The translations under genes were made by a program, and so were the position numbers. A stretch of 64,000 nucleotides of DNA from Kamptonema formosum PCC 6407 (GTDB taxonomy: Bacteria > Cyanobacteriota > Cyanobacteriia > Cyanobacteriales > Microcoleaceae), in the NCBI RefSeq assembly GCF_000332155.1, contig NZ_KB235904.1, positions 2,277,813-2,341,812 on the forward strand. The letters run 5' to 3'. The notes beneath the pieces were generated by a model. It searched no databases and had not been told where the DNA came from. It worked only from the letters and a program-made list of their open reading frames with translations. Shown here in pieces: positions 25,947 through 34,079 of the stretch (position 1 is its first letter; every line of letters begins with the position of its first letter).

Positions 25947-27725
25947 ATGAGAAAAATTTTAGGATTATTGGTATTGGCAATAATTGTGGCGATCGCATCC
26001 GTAGCCGTAGCCGCGCAACCTTTATTTGTCGCCTATCCTCCAGCTAATCACGAAACGACTGCCGATCGCATTTTCTTAATCGGCACAGCACCAGCACAAG
26101 GACAGGTATTTGTCAATGGTAAACCCATCGAAAACCGCAGTCCAGCAGGACATTTTGCTCCGACTTTCCCCTTGCAGGCGGGACAAAATAGCTTTAGTTT
26201 GCGCTATGAAAATCAGGAAGTAAAAATCAAGGTAACGCGCAAGTCAAATCAGCCAGAAGTGCCTGTAGGTGCGACGTTTGCCCAAGCTTCGCTGATGCCA
26301 TCACAGGATATAGCGAGAATGCCTGGAGAGTTAATTTGCTTTAGCGCGATCGCACCTCCTAACGCGCAGGTTTCAGTAAAATTGGCGGGTGACACGATTC
26401 CTTTAATGGCGCGATCGCAAGTGGATTTGCCAGATAATAAGGCTGTATTAGTTGGGGGGAATTCCCCCGAAAAAAGCGCGATCGGACAGTATCAAGGTTG
26501 CGCTCAAATATCCTTAGAAACGGGAGAAAAAGCTAAACTAGATTTAGGATTACCCCAATTTCAACTAACAGTAAACGGTCAAACTGTGACTCAACAAGGT
26601 ACTGGCAAGATTACAATTTTGTCTCCGACTCAATTTGAAGTAGCGGAAGTAACCGCAGATGCAGGTGTCGCTAGAACGGGCCCCAGTACGGATTTTTCGC
26701 GCTTGACACCCCTGCCCAAGGGAACTAGGGCCGCGATCGTATCCCGCGAGGGAGAGTGGCTACGATTGGATTATGGAGCCTGGATTAAAGCCTCAGAAGT
26801 GCGGATTCTCAAAGATGCAGTGCCAGTGCGATCGCTAATTCGGAGTGCCAGTGCGCGTCAAGTTGGCGAGTGGACAGAGGTGCGATTCCCCTTAGAAGTA
26901 GCAGTGCCAGTAGCCGTGCAACAGGGAGAAAGAACCTTTATCCTAACATTATATAATACCACCGCTCAAACTGACATTATTCGCCTCGATGATGACCCAG
27001 TAATTTCGCGCTTAGACTGGCAACAAATATCTCCCCAACAAGTACAATATACTTTCAATCTCAAATCTGCTCAACATTGGGGTTATAAGTTGAGATATGA
27101 GGGGACAACTTTAATCCTATCTCTGAAACATCCACCTGTAGGGGCGAAAATTAGTACAACAGAAAAGCCACTAGCAGGAATTAAAATACTCCTCGATCCG
27201 GGACATGGCGGCCCGCAAGATATGGGGGGTATCGGGCCAACAGGTTATCGTGAAAAAAGTGTGGCTTTGATTATCTCAAAGTTGGTACGAGAACAATTAG
27301 TAAATCGGGGTGCGAATGTGATTATGACGCGCGAGGAAGATATCGATTTAGATTTGCCGCCAAGGGTAGAAATGATTAATAAACAAGAACCTGCGATTGC
27401 CATTTCTTTGCATTATAATGCTTTACCAGATAACGGCGATGCGATTAAAACTAAAGGAATTGGAGCTTTTTGGTTTCATCCCCAAGCGCACAGTTTAGCA
27501 ATATTTTTGCACAACTATTTAGTTGAAAAATTAGATCGCCCGACCTATGGCGTATTCTGGAATAATTTAGCAATGACTCGTCCCGCTGTCGCTCCATCTG
27601 TATTAATGGAATTAGGATTTATGATTAATCCAGTAGAGTTTGAATGGATTGTAAACCCGACAGAACAGAAAAAGTTAGCAAATGCGATCGCGCAAGGAAT
27701 TACCGAATGGTTTGCTACTCGATAA
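25947..27725 (+). CDS. N-acetylmuramoyl-L-alanine amidase with SH3-like domain
   Basis: The 592-residue exported enzyme cleaves the amide bond between MurNAc and the stem peptide. A signal peptide is clear (ILGLLVLAIIVAIASVAVAA). Residues about 225-285 form an SH3-like domain (VARTGPSTDFSRLTPLPKGT). The C-terminal Amidase_3 domain (about 408-592) has the zinc ligands and catalytic glutamate in LLDPGHGGPQD, YREKSVAL, AISLHYNAL and SVLMELGFMIN. The N-terminal third (PLFVAYPPANHETTADRIFL) is Ig/beta-like. In filamentous cyanobacteria AmiC-type amidases help cell separation and open septal nanopores; whether this one does so is inference. Confidence 0.9.
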   Translation: MRKILGLLVLAIIVAIASVAVAAQPLFVAYPPANHETTADRIFLIGTAPAQGQVFVNGKPIENRSPAGHFAPTFPLQAGQNSFSLRYENQEVKIKVTRKSNQPEVPVGATFAQASLMPSQDIARMPGELICFSAIAPPNAQVSVKLAGDTIPLMARSQVDLPDNKAVLVGGNSPEKSAIGQYQGCAQISLETGEKAKLDLGLPQFQLTVNGQTVTQQGTGKITILSPTQFEVAEVTADAGVARTGPSTDFSRLTPLPKGTRAAIVSREGEWLRLDYGAWIKASEVRILKDAVPVRSLIRSASARQVGEWTEVRFPLEVAVPVAVQQGERTFILTLYNTTAQTDIIRLDDDPVISRLDWQQISPQQVQYTFNLKSAQHWGYKLRYEGTTLILSLKHPPVGAKISTTEKPLAGIKILLDPGHGGPQDMGGIGPTGYREKSVALIISKLVREQLVNRGANVIMTREEDIDLDLPPRVEMINKQEPAIAISLHYNALPDNGDAIKTKGIGAFWFHPQAHSLAIFLHNYLVEKLDRPTYGVFWNNLAMTRPAVAPSVLMELGFMINPVEFEWIVNPTEQKKLANAIAQGITEWFATR

Positions 27726-27738
27726 AAAATAGGAATTA

Positions 27739-27812
27739 TGCAAGCTTTACGTAACGCCACTATCTTGGCGATTATTTTACTACAAGTGAGAACGGCGTTA
27801 CGTAAGTTCTCA
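27739..27812. repeat. imperfect GTAACGCC palindromic element
   Basis: ACGTAACGCC near 27750 pairs imperfectly with GGCGTTACGT near 27795. It is a diverged relative of the hairpins at 32976-33055 and 33298-33347. Confidence 0.5.
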
Positions 27813-27878
27813 AAAAAATAAAATTTTCCTAATAATCTTGGCGATTGCTATACAATTCCTAAAACTGCTAAAAATAAG

Positions 27879-29066
27879 ATGAAACTCAGATATTCATTAT
27901 TAATAATTGCCATTCTTTTTCTTCCCGGATGCAATCTCTCCCAAAATTCCGATCGCACACCAATCTCAAAGAATAGTCCATCCTCTCAACCTTCCGTTCC
28001 CGTCAAACCGCAATCTTATACCAAAGAAGCTAAACTAATTGCTGTTGGCGACATTATGATGCACAAAAGTCAAACGCAATCGGGTTATGATTCGCAGAAT
28101 AAAACTTATAAATTCGATAGCTTTTTCACAGAAGTCAAGAAAATTCTATTAACTGGAGATTGGGTAATTGGCAATTTAGAGACAACCTTAGCGGGTGAAG
28201 ATGCAGGAGGATATACGGGATATCCACTGTTTAATGCACCCTCACAATTGGCAGATGCTATCAAAAATGCAGGTTTTAATATTTTGACAACCGCTAATAA
28301 TCATTCCTTAGATAGAGGAGAAAAGGGAGTAATTAATACTATAAAAAATGTGCGCGATCGCGAACTTGACTCAACAGGTACAGCCGCATCTGCCAAGGAA
28401 GCAGAGAAAATTTTAATAGTTACTAAAAATAATATTTCAATGGCAATATTAGCCTATACTTACGGAACTAATGGCATCCCCATTCCCAAAGGTAAAAACT
28501 ATCTTGTCTCTCTAATCGATGAACATAAAATCGTTAAAGATATTGCCAAAGCGCGAAAGCAGGGAGCCGATTTAGTTACAATTAGTTTGCATTTTGGCGA
28601 AGAATATCAGCGTCAACCAAATGCTCAACAAAAAAAACTCGTTGATAGCTTAGTAAAAGCTGGTGCGGATATTATTCTCGGTAGTCATCCCCACGTTGTC
28701 CAGCCTTATAAAATCTTTGAATTACCTAGAAAAGATGGTAGTATTAGAAAAGCAGTGGTAATTTATTCAATGGGTAATTTTATTTCTGGTCAAATTGGGA
28801 ATTATAAAGATTTGGGAGTGATTTTTACCGTAAATATCCGCAAAAAATTCCCAGAGAAAACCATAGAAATTGGGAAAGTGGAAGCAATTCCTACTTGGGT
28901 ACATCGTTACAGCCAAAATGGAAAATTGAATTATCGGGTTTTGCCATTAGAAGCTGTTGTGAATAATAAGAACGATAAACTTCTTGCAAAGACAGAATAT
29001 GCAGCTTTAGAGAAAAATTTGCGGACAATGAACAGTCATCTTGAGTCTGGGAGTAGCAAAAAATAA
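27879..29066 (+). CDS. CapA-family metallophosphatase-like lipoprotein
   Basis: The 395-residue protein has a signal peptide and lipobox (LFLPGC), so it is probably a periplasmic lipoprotein. The body has the CapA/PgsA calcineurin-like motifs: AVGDIMMHKS, GNLETTLAG, TTANNHSLDRGEKG, SLHFGEEYQ, GSHPHVVQP and YSMGNFISGQ. Family members are best known from poly-gamma-glutamate capsule synthesis, but no pgsB/pgsC partner is nearby, so the substrate is unknown. It lies 153 bp downstream of the amidase gene in the same direction, so both may act on the cell envelope. Confidence 0.88.
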   Translation: MKLRYSLLIIAILFLPGCNLSQNSDRTPISKNSPSSQPSVPVKPQSYTKEAKLIAVGDIMMHKSQTQSGYDSQNKTYKFDSFFTEVKKILLTGDWVIGNLETTLAGEDAGGYTGYPLFNAPSQLADAIKNAGFNILTTANNHSLDRGEKGVINTIKNVRDRELDSTGTAASAKEAEKILIVTKNNISMAILAYTYGTNGIPIPKGKNYLVSLIDEHKIVKDIAKARKQGADLVTISLHFGEEYQRQPNAQQKKLVDSLVKAGADIILGSHPHVVQPYKIFELPRKDGSIRKAVVIYSMGNFISGQIGNYKDLGVIFTVNIRKKFPEKTIEIGKVEAIPTWVHRYSQNGKLNYRVLPLEAVVNNKNDKLLAKTEYAALEKNLRTMNSHLESGSSKK

Positions 29067-29068
29067 TA

Positions 29069-29584
29069 TTAACTCTCTAAATTCCAATCTTCACCCCCAG
29101 GCAAATGCGACAAATATTCATCGATCGCATCTTCCAATTCCTGTCTAGAATAAGAGTAGGTCAAATCAAGAAACTTATTAGCAATCAAAATAATTTGCCC
29201 TCTATCAACTCTTTGAGAAAGTTGAACGCGGCTTAATTTCCCTTCTAGCACTTCCCTACTAGCCTCGCGAATTGCTGCTTCTAGTTCATCTTCTAGAAAA
29301 GGCTGCCACTCATCCACGTTGATGTAGTAAGATGTTTTATTATCCTTAAGATTTAGCTTTTTAATACCTCTAACAGAATTAGCAATAGAAGCAGCCCAAG
29401 AATTTGTTAACCGCTGTTCAACTTGGTTCTTAATTAAATGAATTAGTAAAATTAGTAAAAAAGACCCAATATTCCGCAAAGTTGCCTGTTTACTCATTCC
29501 CTCTAACTCATCAACAATTGCTAAAGCATCGTCATAGCGACTTTCTAAAATACAATTTTTGAGGTCTATTAATTCCTGTACCAT
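29069..29584 (-). CDS. DUF29-family protein
   Basis: The 171-residue protein has the DUF29 pattern typical of cyanobacteria: LIDLKNCILESRYDDALAIV, then LLILLIHLIKNQVEQRLTNS, SIANSVRGIKKLN and a Glu-rich helical C-terminal half (LEDELEAAIREASREVLEGK). DUF29 proteins are common, multi-copy and of unknown function. Its stop lies 2 bp from the capA-like stop on the other strand (convergent). Confidence 0.75.
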   Translation of the reverse strand: MVQELIDLKNCILESRYDDALAIVDELEGMSKQATLRNIGSFLLILLIHLIKNQVEQRLTNSWAASIANSVRGIKKLNLKDNKTSYYINVDEWQPFLEDELEAAIREASREVLEGKLSRVQLSQRVDRGQIILIANKFLDLTYSYSRQELEDAIDEYLSHLPGGEDWNLES

Positions 29585-29617
29585 TATTTTTCACCATCAA
29601 TAATTTTAGTGATTTTG

Positions 29618-29642
29618 TAAAGTGGGCAATGCCCACCTTACT
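29618..29642. repeat. palindrome GTAAAGTGGGC...GCCCACCTTA
   Basis: This 25-bp near-palindrome bounds the left end of the duplicated two-gene unit. Related palindromes occur at 30098-30122 and 30579-30603, exactly 480 and 961 bp away. Confidence 0.75.
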
Positions 29643-29647
29643 TTTAC

Positions 29648-29872
29648 TTATTGCCTTGCTTTATCCATGATCTGAGCCAACTTCACTTTCAAGTTTTTAA
29701 ATTCTCCTGCTCGATCTCTTAATGTATTTGGATCGTCTTTAATTCTCTCATAGTGTTCCATCATAGCTAAGTGCCGTACATATTCATTTTCCTCACCCAA
29801 ATGTTCTAGAGCAAAATCAATCAATTCATCATTTGTTAGCTGTTTGAGTTGTTCTTTAATATCTTCAGACAT
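29648..29872 (-). CDS. small acidic protein, second gene of duplicated two-gene unit (copy A)
   Basis: The 74-residue protein MSEDIKEQLKQLTNDELIDF continues with ALEHLGEENEYVRHLAMMEH and a KDDPN motif. It is nearly identical over its first 55 residues to the protein at 30129-30353, but its C-terminus differs (KNLKVKLAQIMDKARQ). It overlaps the upstream gene by 8 bp. Shape and pairing recall the DUF6887/DUF6888 gene pairs of cyanobacteria, which are thought to be toxin-antitoxin-like; this is a weak recollection. Confidence 0.7.
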   Translation of the reverse strand: MSEDIKEQLKQLTNDELIDFALEHLGEENEYVRHLAMMEHYERIKDDPNTLRDRAGEFKNLKVKLAQIMDKARQ

Positions 29873-30068
29873 ATTCTATATCTCCATTAGGATTGATGTA
29901 AACAATCATACGTTGGTCTGGGAATTGCCGGGGTTGAATCACCATGTACAATTTTCCATTGGGGAAGATATCAACTAACCGAATAAAGCATTTTAGCTGT
30001 ACAGTTAATTGGTGTGTAGTCACATATAGTGTGCGAAGTTGTTCTGGTGTTGGCTCCATTATAATCAA
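29865..30068 (-). CDS. small protein, first gene of duplicated two-gene unit (copy A)
   Basis: The 67-residue protein contains MEPTPEQLRTLYVTTHQLT, then IRLVDIFPNGKLYMVIQPRQ, and ends YINPNGDIEYV. Translation may begin at MEPTP (30059) as in the second copy. The PTxEQLR...IRLVD...NPNG layout is similar to DUF6888-type proteins. Its 3' end overlaps the next gene by 8 bp. Confidence 0.7.
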   Translation of the reverse strand: MIIMEPTPEQLRTLYVTTHQLTVQLKCFIRLVDIFPNGKLYMVIQPRQFPDQRMIVYINPNGDIEYV

Positions 30069-30097
30069 GTTGATTTCAAAAAGACAATATCACGAGT

Positions 30098-30122
30098 GTA
30101 AGGTGGGTAATTCCCACCTTAC
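30098..30122. repeat. palindrome GTAAGGTGGG...CCCACCTTAC
   Basis: A perfect-arm 25-bp palindrome lies between the two copies of the duplicated unit. Confidence 0.8.
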
Positions 30123-30128
30123 TATTAG

Positions 30129-30353
30129 TTATTGCTTTGCTTTTTCCATTATCTGAGCCAACTTCAATCGCAAACCTTTATCTTCTCCAGGCAGATCGGT
30201 TATTGTGTTTGGATCGTCTTTAGTTCTCTCATAGTGTTCCATCATTGCTAATTGCCGTACATATTCATTCTCCTCTCCTAAATGTTCTAGGGCAAAATCA
30301 ATTAATTCATCATTTGTTAGCTGTTTGAATTGCTCTTTAATATCTTCAGACAT
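30129..30353 (-). CDS. small acidic protein, second gene of duplicated two-gene unit (copy B)
   Basis: The 74-residue protein MSEDIKEQFKQLTNDELIDF is the paralogue of 29648-29872. An upstream ATG at 30368 would add MEVSD, but starting at 30353 reproduces the 8-bp overlap with the upstream gene seen in copy A and is preferred. The C-terminal third differs between copies (ITDLPGEDKGLRLKLAQIME), while the first 55 residues are conserved. Confidence 0.7.
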   Translation of the reverse strand: MSEDIKEQFKQLTNDELIDFALEHLGEENEYVRQLAMMEHYERTKDDPNTITDLPGEDKGLRLKLAQIMEKAKQ

Positions 30354-30540
30354 ATCGCTTACCTCCATTAGGATCGATGTACAGAATTATGCGTTGGTCT
30401 GCGAATTGCCGGGGTTGAATCACAATGTACAAGTTCCCATTGGGGAAAATGTCAATTAACCTAATCAAACATTTGAAATCTGCTGTTAATTCGCGTCCCT
30501 TCAGATATAGCCATCGAAGTTGCTCTGGTGTTGGCTCCAT
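30346..30540 (-). CDS. small protein, first gene of duplicated two-gene unit (copy B)
   Basis: The 64-residue protein MEPTPEQLRWLYLKGRELT, then IRLIDIFPNGNLYIVIQPRQ, ends YIDPNGGKRYV. It is the paralogue of 29865-30068; the copies differ mostly at residues 10-22. No function can be assigned. Confidence 0.7.
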   Translation of the reverse strand: MEPTPEQLRWLYLKGRELTADFKCLIRLIDIFPNGNLYIVIQPRQFADQRIILYIDPNGGKRYV

Positions 30541-30578
30541 TATAATGCAGTCGATTTCACAAAGACAATATCACGAGT

Positions 30579-30603
30579 GTAAGGTGGGTAATTCCCACCT
30601 TAC
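30579..30603. repeat. palindrome GTAAGGTGGG...CCCACCTTAC
   Basis: An identical palindrome to that at 30098-30122 closes the right end of the duplicated region; about 25 bp beside it (around AAGACAATATCACGAGT) are also shared. Confidence 0.8.
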
Positions 30604-30612
30604 TAACTCAAT

Positions 30613-32727
30613 CTACATAGTTTGAGCTACATGATAACGACTGGTCAATTTATCCAATTGATTCACCAACAAACTGAGGAATAATCCGACATCCGTCACC
30701 ACACCAATTGACTCAATGGAACCGCGATCGCTTAATTTTGTAACTACCGCTGGGTTAATATCAACACACACCATCTTCACTCCTGCTGGTGTCATATTCC
30801 CCACACCAATTGAGTGCAACATTGATGACAACATCAAAATCATGTCCGCACCACGCAATAACTCAGCATATTCTTCCTGAGCCTTAATTAAGTCCATTTG
30901 AGTATCAGGAAGTGGCCCATCATCGCGAATAGAACCTGCCAGAGAAAATGGCACATTATTCTTGATACATTCGTACATCACACCGCTAGTAATAAATCCG
31001 GCTTCAACAGCTTTGGCAATACTGCCATAACGCCGGATCGAATTAATTAGTTTCAGGTGGTGTCTGTGTCCGCCGCGAACAGCAATGCCGCGCTTCATAT
31101 CAACACCTAAAGATGTACCCATCGTGGATTGTTCCATGTCATGAACTGCGATCGCATTTCCACCTAACAATGCTTGCACGTAACCTTCACGAATTAAATG
31201 TGTTAAGTGTTCGCTACCGCCAGTGTGAATTACCACTGGCCCTGCTGTCACGACAACTTTACCGCCGCGATCGCGAATTTGCCGCAATTCCCACGCTACT
31301 TGTTCCACTACCAATTCTACGCGGCGTTCGCTAGAAACGCTGCCCGACATAAAGCTAAATTCTTGAGAGTTTCGTTGTTCCCGCGATTCAGCTTTGCGGA
31401 TTGTGCGGATACCAACAACATCAACAACTACTTTTTCACCTACTTTTAAATCCCGCAAAATTTTACACTTCGCAGTAATTCCATTTGGGGTTTCAGTAAT
31501 GGCAATTGCGCCATCCATCCGCTGATTTCCAACTCTGATCCACTCACCGTTTACCCGCACCTCAGTCGGATAAATTGTACTAACATAAAAGTCATCTGGC
31601 CCTACGCCATCTTGGATAACAGGCTCTAAATTGGCATCGCAAACTTCTTGCGGTGGTGGTACTGCACCTAAGTCAATTAATAGGCTGATAATTTCTTCCA
31701 TCACCTCGTGGGAAGGAGCCGAAACTTTAACGTCAGCCGATGAAGTGCTTTGACGTTGCTCTCCCAGATTGAAATTCAAGACTTGGAAACTGCCGCCATT
31801 TTCGACAACTAAATCTAAGGCTTGGCTAATTAATCCAGAGTCTAGTAAGTGACCTTCCATGCGAATTGTGCGGCTTTCTACCATCACATTTGCGGAGCGA
31901 TCTTCCTGTACTGGTTCTGTTACCCGTAGTGTCAAGCACTTAGCCGCACCGCCAGCTTTTAGAAATTCTGTCAATGGGGTTTCAATTACTTTAAAACCTG
32001 CATTTCCTATGCGGTTCTTCAGAGATTCGCTCACCTTATTCATTACTACAACTTTGTCAATGTTGACAGCATTGCAGGCGAAGTTAATGGCATCTGCTTC
32101 TTCAATAGCAATTAACTTTTCTGGTGTTACCCGCATTTCAATTACTTTGTTAGAGTAGGAATCAAATGCAGGTGGGTAGTAAAGTAAATAGCCACCACTA
32201 AGGGGACAAAAACAGGTATCTAAGTGATAGAATCTTTCATCACTTAAACGCAGTGAGATTACTTCGATGTTCAGCCATTTTGCCAAGTAGGGATGGGAGT
32301 CGAGCTCGGAACGGAAGCCGTATCCGGCCCACAACCAGCGGCCTTCGCGATCGAGTAAAGCGTCACCTGCACCTTCAAAGGGTAGGTCTTTGGGGAGTTC
32401 GTGGACGGTGTAGCCTTTGCTTTGGAACCATTCTTTGAAGTAGGGTTCTTCGCCTTGGCGTTCCTTGTGGTAGAAGCGACTGAGGACGAATGTGTCCCCT
32501 AAGACGAGGCCGGCGTTGGCGGTGAAGACCATATCGGGCCAACCTTTTTGGGGGGTTACAAGGTCTACGATCGCATTTTCTTTGAGAATGTGGTACAGTT
32601 TTTCCCACTGCTCGACGGCGCGATCGCGCGATGATTTATGGACGTTCCCCTCCATCCAAGGGTTAATCACATAATCCACGTCGTAGTGGTCGGGGGCGCA
32701 CATGAGGAAACGAATTGAATCTGTCAT
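30613..32727 (-). CDS. argZ: arginine dihydrolase / ornithine-processing bifunctional enzyme (ArgZ/AgrE type)
   Basis: The 704-residue protein has an N-terminal guanidine-modifying (amidinotransferase-fold) domain: FLMCAPDHYDVDYVINPWME, DMVFTANAGLV, FEGAGDALLD, FYHLDTCFCPL and the catalytic cysteine in AGGAAKCLTLR near residue 264. The C-terminal half (from about 285) is the LOR/SDH-like, ornithine cyclodeaminase-like domain (VVTAGPVVIHTGGSEHLTHL). In cyanobacteria this enzyme converts arginine directly to ornithine, CO2 and ammonium; in Anabaena AgrE the C-terminal domain turns ornithine into proline. It mobilises nitrogen from cyanophycin and arginine, so it complements the nitrate cluster. 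It appears monocistronic. Confidence 0.92.
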   Translation of the reverse strand: MTDSIRFLMCAPDHYDVDYVINPWMEGNVHKSSRDRAVEQWEKLYHILKENAIVDLVTPQKGWPDMVFTANAGLVLGDTFVLSRFYHKERQGEEPYFKEWFQSKGYTVHELPKDLPFEGAGDALLDREGRWLWAGYGFRSELDSHPYLAKWLNIEVISLRLSDERFYHLDTCFCPLSGGYLLYYPPAFDSYSNKVIEMRVTPEKLIAIEEADAINFACNAVNIDKVVVMNKVSESLKNRIGNAGFKVIETPLTEFLKAGGAAKCLTLRVTEPVQEDRSANVMVESRTIRMEGHLLDSGLISQALDLVVENGGSFQVLNFNLGEQRQSTSSADVKVSAPSHEVMEEIISLLIDLGAVPPPQEVCDANLEPVIQDGVGPDDFYVSTIYPTEVRVNGEWIRVGNQRMDGAIAITETPNGITAKCKILRDLKVGEKVVVDVVGIRTIRKAESREQRNSQEFSFMSGSVSSERRVELVVEQVAWELRQIRDRGGKVVVTAGPVVIHTGGSEHLTHLIREGYVQALLGGNAIAVHDMEQSTMGTSLGVDMKRGIAVRGGHRHHLKLINSIRRYGSIAKAVEAGFITSGVMYECIKNNVPFSLAGSIRDDGPLPDTQMDLIKAQEEYAELLRGADMILMLSSMLHSIGVGNMTPAGVKMVCVDINPAVVTKLSDRGSIESIGVVTDVGLFLSLLVNQLDKLTSRYHVAQTM

Positions 32728-33165
32728 AATCTGGTTAAGGTGAGGTAGACGCTACAGACGGATGTTGGCAGAACTTTGTATAAAGACTACGCGCATCACT
32801 CCTAGCTTTAGGGGTGCAAAGTCTGGCGGCAGAAAGGCTAACTTTCTACTATATCATGCCAGAGGATCGTGGCACAAGATGGCTTGGTAGGTGAAGGCAT
32901 AAACGAAAATGCTTATACAGCAAGCTTTTTAGTCATTGGTGTTTTACTTTTTTAAGTGAATTTACTTAATTTAGGGCTTACGCATTATTTGCGTAACGCC
33001 ACCATCCTGGCGGTTGATTTAGCACCAGGATAGCGGCCTAACTATTGCGTAAGTCGTGTTAATATAAGTTGCCAGCCAGCCATTAGATGTAAAGCATAAT
33101 ATTTTTTAATCTACTTGTATTACGTTCAGGCAATCAGGTAAAATCAAATAATCTAAGAGGTGAGC
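32728..33165. other. 438-bp spacer with diverged GTAACGCC palindrome
   Basis: No gene is recognised. An imperfect hairpin element (GCGTAACGCCACCATCCTGG ... CACCAGGATAGCGGCC) lies at about 32976-33055, related to the perfect hairpin at 33298-33347. The rest is AT-rich and holds the argZ promoter region and the tRNA-Gly promoter. Confidence 0.5.
33115..33144 (+). promoter_or_regulatory. candidate promoter of tRNA-Gly
   Basis: TTGTAT at 33115-33120 and TAAAAT at 33139-33144 are separated by 18 bp, and the -10 lies 21 bp before the mature tRNA 5' end. Confidence 0.4.
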
Positions 33166-33237
33166 GCGGATGTAATTCAGTGGTAGAATGTCAGCTTCCC
33201 ATGCTGAACGTCGTGGGTTCGAGTCCCATCGTCCGCT
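33166..33237 (+). tRNA. tRNA-Gly (anticodon CCC)
   Basis: The 72-nt sequence folds as a cloverleaf. The acceptor stem GCGGATG pairs with CGTCCGC (one T-G pair), the anticodon stem is TCAGC/GCTGA around loop TTCCCAT, and the T-arm is GTGGG-TTCGAGT-CCCAT. The anticodon at loop positions 34-36 is CCC, reading GGG glycine codons. CCA is not encoded. Confidence 0.93.
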
Positions 33238-33297
33238 TATTTAATTAGGGTTTCGCGGGGTGCGGATTTTTTTGATCTGAACTTACGCAAAATATTT

Positions 33298-33347
33298 GTA
33301 ACGCCGCCATCCTGGCGGTAAATAAACCGCCAGGATGGCGGCGTTAC
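33298..33347. repeat. perfect GTAACGCC...GGCGTTAC hairpin element
   Basis: Perfect 21-bp inverted repeats (33298-33318 and 33327-33347; arms begin GTAACGCCGCCATCCTGG) flank an 8-nt loop 60 bp after the tRNA. The element belongs to a family with diverged copies at 27739 and 32976. Confidence 0.8.
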
Positions 33348-33493
33348 AGAGAAAGCTTAACAAGCTGATAGAGGATTTGTGAGAATGGGAGAAACATCTG
33401 AAGTTGCGATCGCCTGGTGGTCAAGTCAAACACTCAGTATCATTAAAAGTTTCTTGCAAGATGCGATCGCATCCCAGCATAGTCTTAATCCTA

Positions 33494-33557
33494 GTCATTG
33501 CGAACGTAGTAAAGCAATCCCAAGGCATTGAGATTGCTTCGCGGAGTTCGCAATGAC
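33494..33557. repeat. GTCATTGCGAAC...GTTCGCAATGAC element
   Basis: Terminal 12-bp inverted repeats enclose AAGCAATCCC and GATTGCTTC-type internal arms. A partial copy lies near 14295. The rest of the 33238-33647 spacer shows no gene. Confidence 0.7.
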
Positions 33558-33647
33558 CGGAAATTGCTACGTTAAAATAATAGTTACTCCAGCCAGCACC
33601 CTTCACCTACAAGCGATCGCACCCTTCAAAAAAGATTTACAAAAGGC

Positions 33648-33676
33648 TAGACAAAACTTAAGATCGCATATATAAT
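33648..33676 (+). promoter_or_regulatory. promoter candidate of the S10 ribosomal operon
   Basis: TAGACA at 33648-33653 (one mismatch to TTGACA) and a perfect TATAAT at 33671-33676 are spaced by 17 bp. Transcription would start near 33683, leaving a leader of about 400 nt before rplC (33683-34079) with no convincing gene, which may carry regulation of the operon. Confidence 0.6.
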
Positions 33677-34079
33677 CAGAAATTGTCGCCAAAAAACAAA
33701 AGCTGCCAACTTCCAAAGCGAGTCAAAAGCTCAAAGCCAGGAAACACAAGCAAACCGGAGCGAACCAGCTTGCGAGCTGACTCCCATTGTGAAAGCAGAC
33801 CAAATTTAGGATACTGAACAGCTTGCTGCTCAAGTCCAGGCACCAACAGACAGCACCGAAGTAAACCTCGGTCACAAAACACCTTAAGCGTTGCTAGTCT
33901 AAAACCTTGCAAGACTTCCATTAAGATTGACCCCAAAAAAAATTAGGGTCAAACATTTGGTTGAGTTAATAACTTGTAGACATATTCTCAGTAATATTTC
34001 TACATCAGAGCAAGCGGACTCGTGGAACACTACCAGTCCGAAACTGTTGTACTGCGTAAAAAAAATAGGGAGACAAACC

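Noticed and set aside
33421-33606. 61-codon minus-strand open frame downstream of tRNA-Gly
   Set aside because: It mostly covers the GTCATTGCGA palindromic element; no protein similarity.
33676-33936. 86-codon minus-strand open frame upstream of rplC
   Set aside because: No similarity recognised, starts inside the presumed leader of the S10 operon, and no convincing start signal.
33927-34079. N-terminal extension of rplC
   Set aside because: The conserved L3 start (SVGILGTK) with a Shine-Dalgarno lies at GTG 34080.
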